64,000 nucleotides of DNA from Arthrobacter sp. MYb214 (GCF_002979865.1 NZ_PCPZ01000001.1:1054001-1118000), one strand, 5' to 3'; positions 16,521 through 25,949 are shown, counted from the stretch's first letter. Notes: generated by a model not told the origin, from the letters alone. Numbers and translations are program-made.

Positions 16521-17168
16521 TTGGGCCTATTCCGTTCTCAGAGTTTTCCGTCAAGGTACAGCATGCTCCATCAATTCTTGCATTGCCTAGGTACAGCCCG
16601 CCCATTGGCAGCTACTTCCATCAGGCGTGTTCAATTCGCCGGATACCACGCCGAGTACTCGCGCCAACACCGAGGGCACCACGCTCCTGCTTTGACCTTC
16701 CAGGACTCCAGCCTTGGCAAAACGCGGAACCGAATTGCCTGACTTCCATGCCCTGTCTCCACCTGGCAGTCCCCGGAATCGCGCCACGAGTTGACCGCGG
16801 CCTTGGGCACCGCAGGTCCAGCGGAGGCCGGATGAGTCCCGGCATCGACTGCAGGCTTCCCGAAGCAAAAACGATCAGACGGTCTTGTGCCCGTGACTCG
16901 GCAACGTTTAGCAGGTCCGGGTTGGGGTCGCTGAACCTGGACTGGGCGCTATTCCGGTCGCAGGCAATTTCCCGGCTCGCTTCGCCCGCGCATCCATTTT
17001 TCGTTCCGCATCATATTCCCCAGCCAAACCCTACTTGTCGGGAGCGGCTCCGGCGCAAGTGGCATTTTCCCAAGCCAAGCGTGGCAATTGTGACCTAGAC
17101 AACCATTGCTGAATTGGGCATTGTTGGTTCAGCAGACGTTTCCTGTCAAAAACTTCCTGGAGGAGCCC
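16521..17168. other. Intergenic region without a recognisable gene
   Basis: About 650 bases between the divergent methyltransferase and thiolase genes. Open frames here lack family similarity, start signals and sensible composition. I see no tRNA, hairpin array or repeat. It should contain promoters for both flanking operons, but I cannot point to convincing boxes. Confidence 0.5.
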
Positions 17169-18317
17169 ATGCCCGAGGCCTACATCATCGATGCGCTGCG
17201 TACACCTGTCGGACGCCGGGGAAAGTCTCTGGCGCAGACGCATCCGCTGGATCTCGCCGCCGCGCCGCTGGCCGAACTGGTGAACCGCAACAACATTGAT
17301 TCCGAGCAATACGACGAGATCATCCTCGGCTGCATCGACCAGCTGGGACCCCAGGCCATGGACATCGCCCGCAACGCATGGTTGGCCGCCGGCCTTTCCG
17401 AACACGTCCCCGGGACAACGGTAGAACGCCAGTGCGGCTCCGGGCAGCAGGCGATCTCCTACGCGGCCCAAGCAGTCATGAGCGGAAGCAGCGACCTCGT
17501 GGTTGCCGGTGGCGTCCAGTCCATGTCGAGCATTCCCCTGTCCTATTCCAACTCCGCTGCCAAGGACTTCGGCTTCCCCGATCCCTACACCGGCTCCACG
17601 CTGTGGGCGTCCCGCTACGGCGAGCAGGAAATCTCGCAGTTCCGCGGCGCAGAGATGATGGCAGAACGCTGGAGCCTCACCCGCACCCAGTTGGAGGATT
17701 TCGCTGTGGCCTCCCATCAGCGGGCATTGAACGCCCAGGCGCAAGGATACTTCGACCGCGAGATCCTTGCTTTGGATTCCCTGGCTGCAGATGAGGGGCC
17801 ACGCCCCGTGGACCGCGCCAAGATGCAGTCGCTGGCACCGATTGCCGAAGGCGGCGCGCATACGGCAGCCACCGCATCGCAGATGTCTGACGGTGCCGCG
17901 ATGCTGCTCATTGCCTCCGAAGCCGCGGTCAAACGCTATGGGCTCAAGCCCCGTGCCCGCATCCACCACATCTCGGCCCGAGGCGATGACCCGGTCATGA
18001 TGCTATCGGCCCCGATCCGCGCCACCAAGCATGCCCTGGCACGCGCCGGGATGGGCATCGAAGACATGGACCGCATTGAAATCAACGAGGCCTTCGCCGC
18101 GGTAGTGCTTGCCTGGCAGCAGGAAACCGGCGCCGACATGTCCAAGGTCAACGTCAATGGCGGCGCCATCGCCCTGGGCCACCCCATCGGTGCCACCGGC
18201 GCACGGCTGATGACCTCCTTGCTCCATGAGCTGGAACGCAGCGATACCCGCTTCGGCCTGCAGACCATGTGCGAGGGCGGCGGCCAAGCCAACGTCACCA
18301 TCATCGAACGCCTCTAG
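17169..18317 (+). CDS. Thiolase (acetyl-CoA acyltransferase)
   Basis: A 382-residue thiolase, normal length. The nucleophilic Cys is in VERQCGSGQQA (about residue 88), the catalytic His in GGAIALGHPIGATGAR (about 337) and the second Cys in TMCEGGGQANV (about 368). All three are intact, so it should make or cleave 3-ketoacyl-CoA. The ATG at 17169 (MPEAYIID) follows AGGAG; an upstream ATG in frame at 17106 is rejected. It is the first of three genes (thiolase, acyl-CoA ligase, acyl-CoA dehydrogenase) with short gaps, a fatty or aromatic acid degradation operon. Confidence 0.9.
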   Translation: MPEAYIIDALRTPVGRRGKSLAQTHPLDLAAAPLAELVNRNNIDSEQYDEIILGCIDQLGPQAMDIARNAWLAAGLSEHVPGTTVERQCGSGQQAISYAAQAVMSGSSDLVVAGGVQSMSSIPLSYSNSAAKDFGFPDPYTGSTLWASRYGEQEISQFRGAEMMAERWSLTRTQLEDFAVASHQRALNAQAQGYFDREILALDSLAADEGPRPVDRAKMQSLAPIAEGGAHTAATASQMSDGAAMLLIASEAAVKRYGLKPRARIHHISARGDDPVMMLSAPIRATKHALARAGMGIEDMDRIEINEAFAAVVLAWQQETGADMSKVNVNGGAIALGHPIGATGARLMTSLLHELERSDTRFGLQTMCEGGGQANVTIIERL

Positions 18318-18347
18318 CTACCCGCACCCGCCGCAAAGGAAACTACC

Positions 18348-19934
18348 ATGTGTGCATTGCGCGCCACTTCGGCGATGAATTCCGATGACCAGAACACCAT
18401 TGGCGCGCTGCTGCGCCGCTCGGTGGCCCGCTGCCCCGCGGACAATGCCCTGGCCTTCGGGGAACGGAACTGGACCTACAGCCAGCTGGCCGACGGGGTG
18501 AATCGGGTGACTGCCCGGTTGCGGCAGGCAGGCCTGCCGGACGGTTCGCGCGTTGCTGCCTATGCAGCGAACAGCGACGCCTATGCCATCTTGTTCCTCG
18601 CCTGCGCCAGTGCCGGGCTGGTCCACGTGCCGGTGAACTTCGCGCTCAGGGGCGACGAGTTGCGCTACCTGCTGCACGATTCCGGGGCCGCACTGGTCAT
18701 CGCCGATGAGTCCCGCCTCGAACTGGTCCAGGAACTGCGTGATGCCGGCGGCCTGCAGGCAGTCAAGGATGTTTGGCCGCTGCTGCCCGGAACCGGAACC
18801 AGCGTGCTGGAAACGGCGATGGATGAAAGCGTGGAGGCTACGCCGCCTGGAGCTGCGGTGGCCGGCACGGATCTGGCCCAGCTGCTCTATACCTCCGGAA
18901 CCACCTCGGCACCCAAGGGCGCAATGATGACCCATTCGGCGCTGGTGGCCCAGTACGTCTCAGCCATTATTGCTTTGGATCTGGAGGGCACGGACCGGCC
19001 GCTGATCGCGATGCCGCTCTACCACTCGGCGGCCATGCATGTGTTCCTGCTTCCCTATCTGTCATTGGGTGCCAGCATCCGCTTGCTCGCCAAACCCGAT
19101 ATCGGCGAAATTCTGGACCGTGTGGAAGCCGAACGTATCGGCTCGCTGTTCTTGGCCCCCACCGTCTGGGTGCCTCTGAGCAATCACCCGGATCTGGACA
19201 CCCGCGATCTGGGCTCGTTGGCCAAGGCGCAGTACGGTGCCTCGATCATGCCGGTGACCGTGCTGGCCCGCTTGCGCGACCGCTATCCGCAGATCGGGTT
19301 CTACAACTGCTTTGGCCAGTCCGAGCTCGGCCCGTTGTGCACGGTGCTGCGCCCCGAGGAGCACGATGCACGCCCCGCGTCCTGCGGCCGCCCGGTGTTC
19401 TTCATCGAGGCGCGCGTGATGACCGCCGAGGGGAAGCTCGTCGGTGCCGGTGAGCCCGGCGAGATCCAATACCGTTCTGCACAGGTCATGAGCGGCTACT
19501 GGAACAAGCCGGCGGAAACCGAGCAGGCATTTGCCGACGGCTGGTTCCGCTCCGGCGACCAAGTGGTCATGGACCAGGGCGGCTACATCCAGGTGGTGGA
19601 TCGCATCAAGGACGTCATCAATACCGGCGGGGTGCTGGTGGCCCCGCGCGAAGTGGAGGACTGCATCTACGAATTGCCCGAAGTTGCGGAAGTCGCGGTG
19701 GTGGGCATCGATGATGAACGCTGGATCGAGGCGGTGACCGCGGTCATTGTGCTCAAGGCCGGCGCCACGCTCACCGCCGAAGAGGTGCGCGAGCACGTCA
19801 AGTCCAAGCTGGCGCACTACAAGGTTCCCAAGCGGGTGGACTTTGCCGCACAGCTGCCCCGCAACCAATCGGGCAAATTGCTCAAGCGCCAGCTGCGTGC
19901 CGAACGCAACAAGACTTCGGGCGGCACCCATTGA
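18348..19934 (+). CDS. Fatty-acid--CoA ligase-like AMP-forming enzyme
   Basis: A 528-residue member of the ANL superfamily. Motif A3 is LLYTSGTTSAPKGAMMTHSA (about residues 182-201), A5 is YNCFGQSELGP (about 320), A7/A8 lie in WFRSGDQVVMDQGGYIQVVDRIKD (about 402-425), and the A10 lysine is in RNQSGKLLKRQL (about 511). It activates a carboxylic acid with ATP and CoA for the adjacent thiolase and dehydrogenase; chain length is unknown. AAGGAAA precedes the ATG. Its TGA overlaps the TTG start of the next gene. Confidence 0.9.
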   Translation: MCALRATSAMNSDDQNTIGALLRRSVARCPADNALAFGERNWTYSQLADGVNRVTARLRQAGLPDGSRVAAYAANSDAYAILFLACASAGLVHVPVNFALRGDELRYLLHDSGAALVIADESRLELVQELRDAGGLQAVKDVWPLLPGTGTSVLETAMDESVEATPPGAAVAGTDLAQLLYTSGTTSAPKGAMMTHSALVAQYVSAIIALDLEGTDRPLIAMPLYHSAAMHVFLLPYLSLGASIRLLAKPDIGEILDRVEAERIGSLFLAPTVWVPLSNHPDLDTRDLGSLAKAQYGASIMPVTVLARLRDRYPQIGFYNCFGQSELGPLCTVLRPEEHDARPASCGRPVFFIEARVMTAEGKLVGAGEPGEIQYRSAQVMSGYWNKPAETEQAFADGWFRSGDQVVMDQGGYIQVVDRIKDVINTGGVLVAPREVEDCIYELPEVAEVAVVGIDDERWIEAVTAVIVLKAGATLTAEEVREHVKSKLAHYKVPKRVDFAAQLPRNQSGKLLKRQLRAERNKTSGGTH

Positions 19935-21130
19935 CCCGGGACCCATGGGCACCCTACGACCTGGCCTCGGCTTTGGACATCGATTATCTATCCGCTTTCG
20001 ATGCTGCCACCGACGAGGATCGCAAGCATTGGGCCCGCGCCCGGCACTACGGAGTAGAGATCCTGCCCAGCATCAACCAGCATTGGGAGAACGCGCATTA
20101 TCCGCTGGATCTGGTTCGCCGCATGGGCGAACTCGATTTGTTCACCGACGGTCTTCGGATTCCAGGCCACGCCCACTTCTCCCCGCTGGCCGCGGGCCTA
20201 GTGGCCATGGAGCTTTCGCGCGCAGACGGTTCGATGGCCGCGGCCGCCGCGGTGCAGGGCGGCCTGGTGCTGCGCAGCCTGAAATTCTTCGGCAGCCCCG
20301 AACAGCAGGAGAAGTATCTGGAACCCGTGGCCTCCGGTGAGCTGCTCGGTGGTTTCGCCCTCAGCGAGCCGCATCATGGCTCGGACTCTGTTGGCCTGGA
20401 TTCCAGTGCCCGGCGCGATGGGGATCACTGGATCATCAATGGACACAAGAAATGGATCGGCAATGGAGCCGCCGGCGGCATCACCATTGTGTGGGCACGC
20501 GACGTCGCCGACTCCCGGGTCAAGGGGTTCATTCTCGACCAGCAGGCCCCTGGCTACGAGGCTTCCCCGGTGCGCGGCAAGGGCGTGCTTCGCGCGATCG
20601 AACAGGCAGAGATCCGGCTCACGGACGTTCGCGTTCCAGAATCCGCCAGGCTCACCGGGGCCGGCGCATTCAAGGATGTCTCGCGGGCACTGGTTGAAAC
20701 CCGGGTGAATGTTGGCTGGTCGGCGCTAGGCCATGCCCAGTTCGTCTTCGAAGCGGCCCTGCAGTACGCCAAGCAGCGCACGCAGTTCGGCAAACCCCTG
20801 GGCGCGCACCAGATGGTGCAGGAACGATTGGCGCAGATGCTCGCCGAAATCACCAATATGCAGTTGCAGTGCGTGGCCGTGGCCGGTGCCCAGGCTGCCG
20901 GCAGGTTGAAAGACACGCAAGCTTCGCTGCTGAAGTACCACAACACCCGGGCTGCCCGCCGGGTGGCAGCCACCGCCCGCGACCTGCTCGGCGGCAATGG
21001 AATCTTGCTGGAAAATCACGTGATTCGCCATTTCGGCGATATCGAGGCATTGCATACCTATGAGGGAACCGAGTCTGTGCAGGCATTGATCCTCGGCAGG
21101 GACCTGACCGGATTCAGTGCCTTCGGCTAG
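19931..21130 (+). CDS. Acyl-CoA dehydrogenase
   Basis: A 399-residue flavoprotein. Family landmarks are LSEPHHGSDSVGLDSSARRDG (about residues 150-170), WIINGHKKWIGNGAAGG (about 172-188) and the C-terminal DLLGGNGILLENHVIRHFGDIEALHTYEGTES run (about 349-380), containing the Glu of YEGT used as catalytic base in glutaryl-CoA-dehydrogenase-like members. The sequence is closest in style to the glutaryl-CoA/crotonobetaine-type branch. The TTG start overlaps the ligase stop by 4 bases. It performs the first oxidation on the acyl-CoA made by the upstream ligase. Confidence 0.9.
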   Translation: MTRDPWAPYDLASALDIDYLSAFDAATDEDRKHWARARHYGVEILPSINQHWENAHYPLDLVRRMGELDLFTDGLRIPGHAHFSPLAAGLVAMELSRADGSMAAAAAVQGGLVLRSLKFFGSPEQQEKYLEPVASGELLGGFALSEPHHGSDSVGLDSSARRDGDHWIINGHKKWIGNGAAGGITIVWARDVADSRVKGFILDQQAPGYEASPVRGKGVLRAIEQAEIRLTDVRVPESARLTGAGAFKDVSRALVETRVNVGWSALGHAQFVFEAALQYAKQRTQFGKPLGAHQMVQERLAQMLAEITNMQLQCVAVAGAQAAGRLKDTQASLLKYHNTRAARRVAATARDLLGGNGILLENHVIRHFGDIEALHTYEGTESVQALILGRDLTGFSAFG

Positions 21131-21187
21131 TTTCGCGGAGTACGATAACAACGAATTACCGAATCCACGGGGCCACCGCCCGAAGGG

Positions 21188-21658
21188 ATGCCCTTGCCAT
21201 ACCTTGTTGATTTCAAAGATGTATCCACCCAGGGTCTTGAGACTTCGCCTGTTGCTGACGCGCTGGCAGGCTTGCGCGCCAACGAAGCGCGCTATCTGAA
21301 GAACAAGTTCAACCACGACTTTGCCGTGGAGCAAGCAGACGACGCTAGGGAAGCCATAGCTTGGGTGCACACGATTCTGGCGCAGGAACGCGACTTGCAC
21401 ATCGCATCGAAGCCATTGCAGGCAGCTGTGTTCGAGGCGGATGGCGCCAAGCGCGCCTATGTCTTCTACGAGTCCGGCTTATCCATCAATGTTCTCTACG
21501 GCCTGGGTCCCGGCGAGAAGCGCGCCGTGGGCTTCAAGCTTTCCGATGGCATGGCTGTGCCCAGCGAGCTGGAAGGGAAATTCAAGTTCGCCCGCCAGAA
21601 GTCCAAGCTTGCAGGGACCATCCGCGGCTCGTACTTCGTGATCAAGAACGAATACTGA
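21188..21658 (+). CDS. Hypothetical protein, 154-156 residues
   Basis: No family recognised. The protein is soluble, with a helical N-terminus (DALAGLRANEARYLKNKFN) and beta-rich C-terminus (YVFYESGLSINVLYGLGPG, then FKFARQKSKLAGTIRGSYFVIKN). A GAAGGG directly abuts the ATG at 21188, which is too close, whereas a TTG at 21194 has the normal 6-base spacing; the true start may be that TTG. It follows the acyl-CoA dehydrogenase by 57 bp but looks unrelated to the pathway. Confidence 0.6.
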   Translation: MPLPYLVDFKDVSTQGLETSPVADALAGLRANEARYLKNKFNHDFAVEQADDAREAIAWVHTILAQERDLHIASKPLQAAVFEADGAKRAYVFYESGLSINVLYGLGPGEKRAVGFKLSDGMAVPSELEGKFKFARQKSKLAGTIRGSYFVIKNEY

Positions 21659-21724
21659 CATTTCGCCCATTCCGCCGCTGCCCTCAGTCACGTGCCGGCC
21701 ATGAGGTCATTTAATGCTCTGGCT

Positions 21725-22588
21725 TCAATCGCCGCGCTTTCCTGGTTCCTTCGCGTTATCCGGCAGCTGCGCGTAGGCATCCTTGGCAGCTTCGAGAAGG
21801 AAATCGGCAGGCCACAGTTCTTGCAGTTCTGCAGGGAACGCAATGTCCTTGATTGCCGCACCGTTCCCATGAGCCGAACCCAGGGTCGTGGCGAGCAGCT
21901 CGAAGCAGTGCATTTGCCGAACGACGAATTCCCGGTCGACGGGCTCTCCATGGCCTGGAACAATCACGTCTCCCGGCTGGATGCGCGCTAGCAGGGATTG
22001 GAGCACCACAGGCCACTTCATCGGATAGGCGCCCGAGCCGAACATCGGTGGACCAGACTGCTCGATGATGTCGCCAAGGAACCATGCCTTGGCATCAGGA
22101 ATATGGATCGCAAGGTCGGTGTCGGTATGCCCAGCACCCAGCGGGATCAGTTCAACTTCCCGTCCGCCTAGATTTGCCGTGCAGGGTTCGGCCAGCAAGT
22201 GGCTAGGCGGCGTCAGCGTTACACCGCCCCAATTCGTTTCAGGCTCGATTTCCGGCGAGCGCTGCACCATTTCAAGCCAGGGCTTCTCGAACTGCTCGAA
22301 GTGCGCGGGGATCCGGTGATGGCCGTAAATCGGGATTCCCCGCTGGGCAAAGAGCTGGTTGCCGAAGGTGTGGTCATAATGCGCGTGGGTGTTGATCACG
22401 GCAACGATCGGCAGTCCGAATTGCGTTGTGGCTTCGTCAAGGATTTCTTGTGCTTCGGGTGCATTGTTGCGGGTATCGATGATCGTCACCCCATGCCCGC
22501 CGAGCACCGCGCCCACGGTAATATCCAACGGATCATATCTGCGCTGGAATACTCCCTCGGCAACGTGCTTCCAGGGTCCTTCAGCCAT
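21725..22588 (-). CDS. MBL-fold metallo-hydrolase
   Basis: A 287-residue metallo-beta-lactamase-fold protein. The Zn-binding set is complete: THAHYDHTFGN (HxHxDH, about residues 66-76), GAGHTDTDLAIH (about 152), GDIIEQSG (Asp about 171) and IVPGHGEPVD (His about 211). A GGGGAAA element precedes the ATG. The signature suits quinoprotein relay/glyoxalase II-like hydrolases of the SoxH/B1-type subgroup. It may be co-transcribed with the pseudouridine synthase upstream (30 bp gap). The substrate is unknown. Confidence 0.87.
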   Translation of the reverse strand: MAEGPWKHVAEGVFQRRYDPLDITVGAVLGGHGVTIIDTRNNAPEAQEILDEATTQFGLPIVAVINTHAHYDHTFGNQLFAQRGIPIYGHHRIPAHFEQFEKPWLEMVQRSPEIEPETNWGGVTLTPPSHLLAEPCTANLGGREVELIPLGAGHTDTDLAIHIPDAKAWFLGDIIEQSGPPMFGSGAYPMKWPVVLQSLLARIQPGDVIVPGHGEPVDREFVVRQMHCFELLATTLGSAHGNGAAIKDIAFPAELQELWPADFLLEAAKDAYAQLPDNAKEPGKRGD

Positions 22589-22617
22589 CTTTTCCCCTCG
22601 TGCCAGCCTTGCTCGGG

Positions 22618-23583
22618 CTATAGCCCCGCCTTCAGCAGCTGCTTCCAGCGCTGCGGCATGGGTGCCTCGACCACCAGTTCCTGGCCATCGGGCTTGGGAA
22701 TCACCAGCTTAGTCGCATGCAGGAACAGCCCGCGACCCCCAAGCTGTTCGACGCGGCGGTTGAACTTCGCGAAGCCATACCGGTCATCTCCGGCAATCGG
22801 ATGGCCTTCGCTTTGCAGGTGGACCCGGATCTGGTGCTTGCGTCCGGTCATCAGCTGCACATCCAGAATGGTGGCTCGCTGGCCTACGCGCTGCTTCACG
22901 GTGACATGGGTTTCGGCTCGCTGCCCGTTCGGATCAACTACGACCTTGTCGGCACGGCGCAGCAGCGGCGAGTGGATCGATTCGGTCTTTTCGCTCCAAT
23001 GCCCTGCAACGAGCGCAAGGTAATGGCGTTCTATCTCCTCTTCGCTCTCCCGAAGCATCTCATGCAGGTAGCGCAGCATGCTCGGGGTCTTCGCCAACAC
23101 CAGCAGCCCGGAAGTATCGCGATCCAGCCGGTGGCTCAATTCCAGGTCCGGCAGCTCGGGGCGCAACTGGCGGAAAGCTTCGATAACCCCCGCAGGAACA
23201 TCGGTTCCCCGGTGCACGGCGACGCCGGCAGGCTTGTCAATCACCAGGACGTCCTGGTCTTCGTGCAGGACGCAGTTGCGTAGCCGCTTGAGCAAGGGTG
23301 CCGGGACATCGAAGGCTGGTGCCACGTCCTGTTCTGCATATAGCGCCGGCAGCGTGATCTGGTCGTTTACGGCTAGCCGGTAGCCCTCCTGGACTTTCTT
23401 GCCGTTGACACGCAGTTGCCCTTTGCGCATCAGCCGGAAAAGCTGCCCGGCGGGCACCGTCTCGAGCTGGACCCGGAGGAACTTCTCGATCCGACGGCCA
23501 GCATGCTCGCCGTCGACAAGGATGGTGCGTGTCTTGGAATCAGACCGCTGCTCTGACGCTAGCTGCTGGAGGACTCCAGACAA
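22618..23583 (-). CDS. RluA-family RNA pseudouridine synthase (RluC-like)
   Basis: A 321-residue enzyme with an N-terminal S4 RNA-binding domain (GRRIEKFLRVQL...LFRLMRKGQLRVNGKKV, about residues 28-65) and a catalytic domain with the HRLDRDTSGLLVLAKT motif (Asp about 155). TGRKHQIRVHLQSEGHPIAGD near 246-266 is the conserved RluA/C motif III. It isomerises specific uridines in rRNA, likely 23S. The start used is a TTG at 23583 with no strong ribosome-binding site, so the N-terminus is uncertain by a few residues. Confidence 0.9.
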   Translation of the reverse strand: MSGVLQQLASEQRSDSKTRTILVDGEHAGRRIEKFLRVQLETVPAGQLFRLMRKGQLRVNGKKVQEGYRLAVNDQITLPALYAEQDVAPAFDVPAPLLKRLRNCVLHEDQDVLVIDKPAGVAVHRGTDVPAGVIEAFRQLRPELPDLELSHRLDRDTSGLLVLAKTPSMLRYLHEMLRESEEEIERHYLALVAGHWSEKTESIHSPLLRRADKVVVDPNGQRAETHVTVKQRVGQRATILDVQLMTGRKHQIRVHLQSEGHPIAGDDRYGFAKFNRRVEQLGGRGLFLHATKLVIPKPDGQELVVEAPMPQRWKQLLKAGL

Positions 23584-23951
23584 GAATTATCACTCCGTTT
23601 ATAAGGCCACATCCAGTGGTGGATCATGGCGTCGCCGCTTTCGACGAGTCATTTGCAAGGGACTTCCGGGAGCTGCCGCCCCCGAATTGGCCAACTTTCA
23701 TGGTACCCCGATACCGTGAGCCGGTACGAGCAAAGGCGCTGTTATGAGGACTGAACTCACACCTCGACCGGCGCTCATCGAGCCATAGCGTTCGCTCGGC
23801 GAACCAATGATCAGCCCTGGCCCTCGCGTTGCAGCAAGGGTGCAACGGGTGAAGGTACCGCACCTCCAGAACCTGCCGGGCTCTTCGAAGCCCCGGACCT
23901 GTTTTCAGCCCAGGAGTCGCTTGCCACCATCTCCATGACTAGGCTGGGTTC
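23584..23951. other. Intergenic region without a recognisable gene
   Basis: A 368-base gap between divergent genes. Short open frames have no recognisable similarity and no good starts. I see no RNA gene or clear hairpin; it presumably carries the promoters for the pseudouridine synthase and for the trio operon starting at 23952. Confidence 0.5.
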
Positions 23952-24635
23952 ATGGCCACAGTAATCCTTGTGCGGCACGGACGCACTACCGCCAACGCCA
24001 CCGGCGTACTGGCCGGACGCACCCCCTCAGTATTCCTCGACCAAACCGGCGAAGAACAGGCGATTCGTACCGCCGAACGCCTAGCAGCGCTCCCCTTGGC
24101 TGGCGTTGTCTCAAGCCCGCTGGAACGCTGTGTGCAGACGGCGGAGTTCGCCATGCAACGGCAAAGCCCAGCGGCGCAATTGCTGATTGAACCCGAACTC
24201 TCGGAATGCGACTACGGCCAGTGGCAAGGCCGCACGCTGCAGGACTTGGCCACCGAAGACCTATGGAAAGCAGTGCAGTCAGCTCCGTCCTCGGTGACCT
24301 TCCCGGATGGCGAATCCATGGCCGGAATGCAATCCCGGGCAGTAGCAGCCATCAGGCGCCATGACGCGGCCATCGAGGCCGAGCATGGTGCCGGAGCGGT
24401 ATGGGCGGCCTTCAGCCATGGCGATATCATCAAGTCGGTACTGGCTGACGCGCTGGGAATGCATTTGGATCTGTTCCAGCGACTGAATGTGGGCCCGGCT
24501 TCCGCATCAATTGTGCACTACGGGACCGGTGCGCCTCGCGTGTATTCCATCAACACCGACGCCGGAGACCTCTCCTGGCTAGCCCCAGGAATCAAGACAA
24601 CCGATGCCCCAGTCGGCGGCGGAGCAGGACACTAA
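23952..24635 (+). CDS. Histidine phosphatase, MSMEG_4193 family
   Basis: A 227-residue phosphoglycerate-mutase-fold protein. The catalytic RHG is in ILVRHGRTTANATGVL (about residues 5-20), the acid region is ELSECDYGQWQG (about 84-95), and the second His is in AFSHGDIIKS (about 156). Actinobacterial proteins of this type (TIGR03848) always precede a DUF3090 gene and a SCO1664-family gene, as here. The function is unknown; a phosphatase acting on a small phosphoester made by the neighbouring kinase-like protein is a reasonable guess. The next gene begins 10 bp downstream. Confidence 0.88.
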   Translation: MATVILVRHGRTTANATGVLAGRTPSVFLDQTGEEQAIRTAERLAALPLAGVVSSPLERCVQTAEFAMQRQSPAAQLLIEPELSECDYGQWQGRTLQDLATEDLWKAVQSAPSSVTFPDGESMAGMQSRAVAAIRRHDAAIEAEHGAGAVWAAFSHGDIIKSVLADALGMHLDLFQRLNVGPASASIVHYGTGAPRVYSINTDAGDLSWLAPGIKTTDAPVGGGAGH

Positions 24636-24645
24636 GGAGAGCGAA

Positions 24646-25185
24646 ATGACGGCAACAGTCAACGAATTCAATTGGCCAGACCGCATTGTCATTGGCACCA
24701 TCGGCGAGCCCGGGTCCCGCACCTTCTACCTCCAGGCAAGAGCCGGCAAGGAACTGTCCAGCATCGCCTTGGAAAAACAGCAAGCCGCGGTGGTTGCCGA
24801 GATGATTGACGAGATTCTCGATCAGCTCTCCACCGTCAAGGGCAACCCCTTCAGCGTTCCCGAACATACTCCGGTGGAACTGGTTGACAACGATCCGCTG
24901 GAAGAAGTCAACGAGTCCTTCCGGGTGGGTTCCATGAATCTCGGATGGGATGCCACCGTAGCGCAGGTAGTTCTGGAAGCCTTCTCCTTGAACGAAGAAG
25001 ATGAAGCCGACTTTGATCCAGATGGACCGGGCGCGCTGCTGCGCGTGCGCATGCCCGTAGGCACTGCACGCGCTTTCGCCATGCGCACCCATGAGATCGT
25101 GGCTGCTGGGCGGCCTATGTGCGCCAACTGCGGTTATCCGATTGATCCGGATTGGCATACTTGCAAAGATGAGAATGGCGAATGA
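24646..25185 (+). CDS. DUF3090 family protein, second gene of the actinobacterial trio
   Basis: A 179-residue protein. It starts MTATVNEFNWPDRIVIGTIG with AAGGAGAG upstream, and contains GSRTFYLQARAG (about residues 23-34), typical of DUF3090/TIGR03847. The C-terminus (about 162-175) carries a small zinc-binding-like knuckle, CANCGYPIDPDWHTC (CxxC...HxC). The function is unknown. Its stop overlaps the start of the third gene (ATGA), so the two proteins are likely produced in fixed proportion. Confidence 0.88.
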   Translation: MTATVNEFNWPDRIVIGTIGEPGSRTFYLQARAGKELSSIALEKQQAAVVAEMIDEILDQLSTVKGNPFSVPEHTPVELVDNDPLEEVNESFRVGSMNLGWDATVAQVVLEAFSLNEEDEADFDPDGPGALLRVRMPVGTARAFAMRTHEIVAAGRPMCANCGYPIDPDWHTCKDENGE

Positions 25186-25949
25186 GCTCGCCCGATCTGC
25201 TGACCGCGCAGCTGGAACTCACCGGCCGCATCACCACCGCCTCCAATGCAACTTTCCTGGGCAGCATCGGCGAGAACAGCGTGGTCTACAAGCCCATTGC
25301 TGGCGAGAAACCCCTCTGGGATTTTCCCCATGGCACCCTCGCATACCGCGAAGTTGCCGCCTTCCTCGTATCTGAAGCCCTGGGCTGGAACCTCGTCCCG
25401 CGCACTTGGCTGCGCGAAGGGCAGTTTGGCGAAGGCATGGTGCAGCTATGGCAAGAAGTTGATCGAGGACAGCGCCCAGTAGACATCGTAGCCGCGGACA
25501 TGGTGCCAGCTGGCGGTTGGAAGACCATTCTGCATGGGCAGGATGAATCGGGGCAGCAGATGACGTTGATCCACGAGGATACACCTGTGCTGCGGCGCAT
25601 GGCGGTCTTCGATGCACTGGTCAACAACGCAGACCGCAAGGGCGACCACATTCTAGCCATGCCAGGTAGCCACCGCTACGGAGTCGATCATGGGCTCTGC
25701 TTCAACGCAGAGCACAAGCTGCGCACCGTGCTTTGGGGTTGGGTTGGCCAACCGCTGGGTGAAGAAGAACTGGCCGGCCTCCGGACGGTCAGCGATGCCC
25801 TGGACGCAGAACTTGGCCAAGAACTGTCCCAGCTGCTAGCCGATGAAGAAATCGCGGCGCTCGCCGAGCGCTGCGCTACCCTGCGCAGCGAAGGGCACTT
25901 CCCTGCTCATAGGGGGCAGATGCCCGCCGTGCCCTGGCCGCTCTTCTAG
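25182..25949 (+). CDS. SCO1664 family protein (kinase-like fold), third gene of the trio
   Basis: A 255-residue protein of TIGR03843. It has a distant phosphatidylinositol-kinase/HipA-like kinase layout: the ATP-binding Lys in NSVVYKPIAGE (about residue 39), the catalytic loop LVNNADRKGDHILAM (about 146-160; Asp-Arg-Lys) and the metal-binding YGVDHGLCF (about 167, DxG-like). It is translationally coupled to DUF3090. The substrate is unknown; the family link to lipid kinases is weak and the kinase activity is inferred from motifs only. Confidence 0.87.
   Translation: MSSPDLLTAQLELTGRITTASNATFLGSIGENSVVYKPIAGEKPLWDFPHGTLAYREVAAFLVSEALGWNLVPRTWLREGQFGEGMVQLWQEVDRGQRPVDIVAADMVPAGGWKTILHGQDESGQQMTLIHEDTPVLRRMAVFDALVNNADRKGDHILAMPGSHRYGVDHGLCFNAEHKLRTVLWGWVGQPLGEEELAGLRTVSDALDAELGQELSQLLADEEIAALAERCATLRSEGHFPAHRGQMPAVPWPLF

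Noticed and set aside
16496-17098. 200-codon open frame in the large intergenic gap
   Set aside because: Low-information Arg/Pro/Ser-rich sequence, no ribosome-binding site and no family resemblance.
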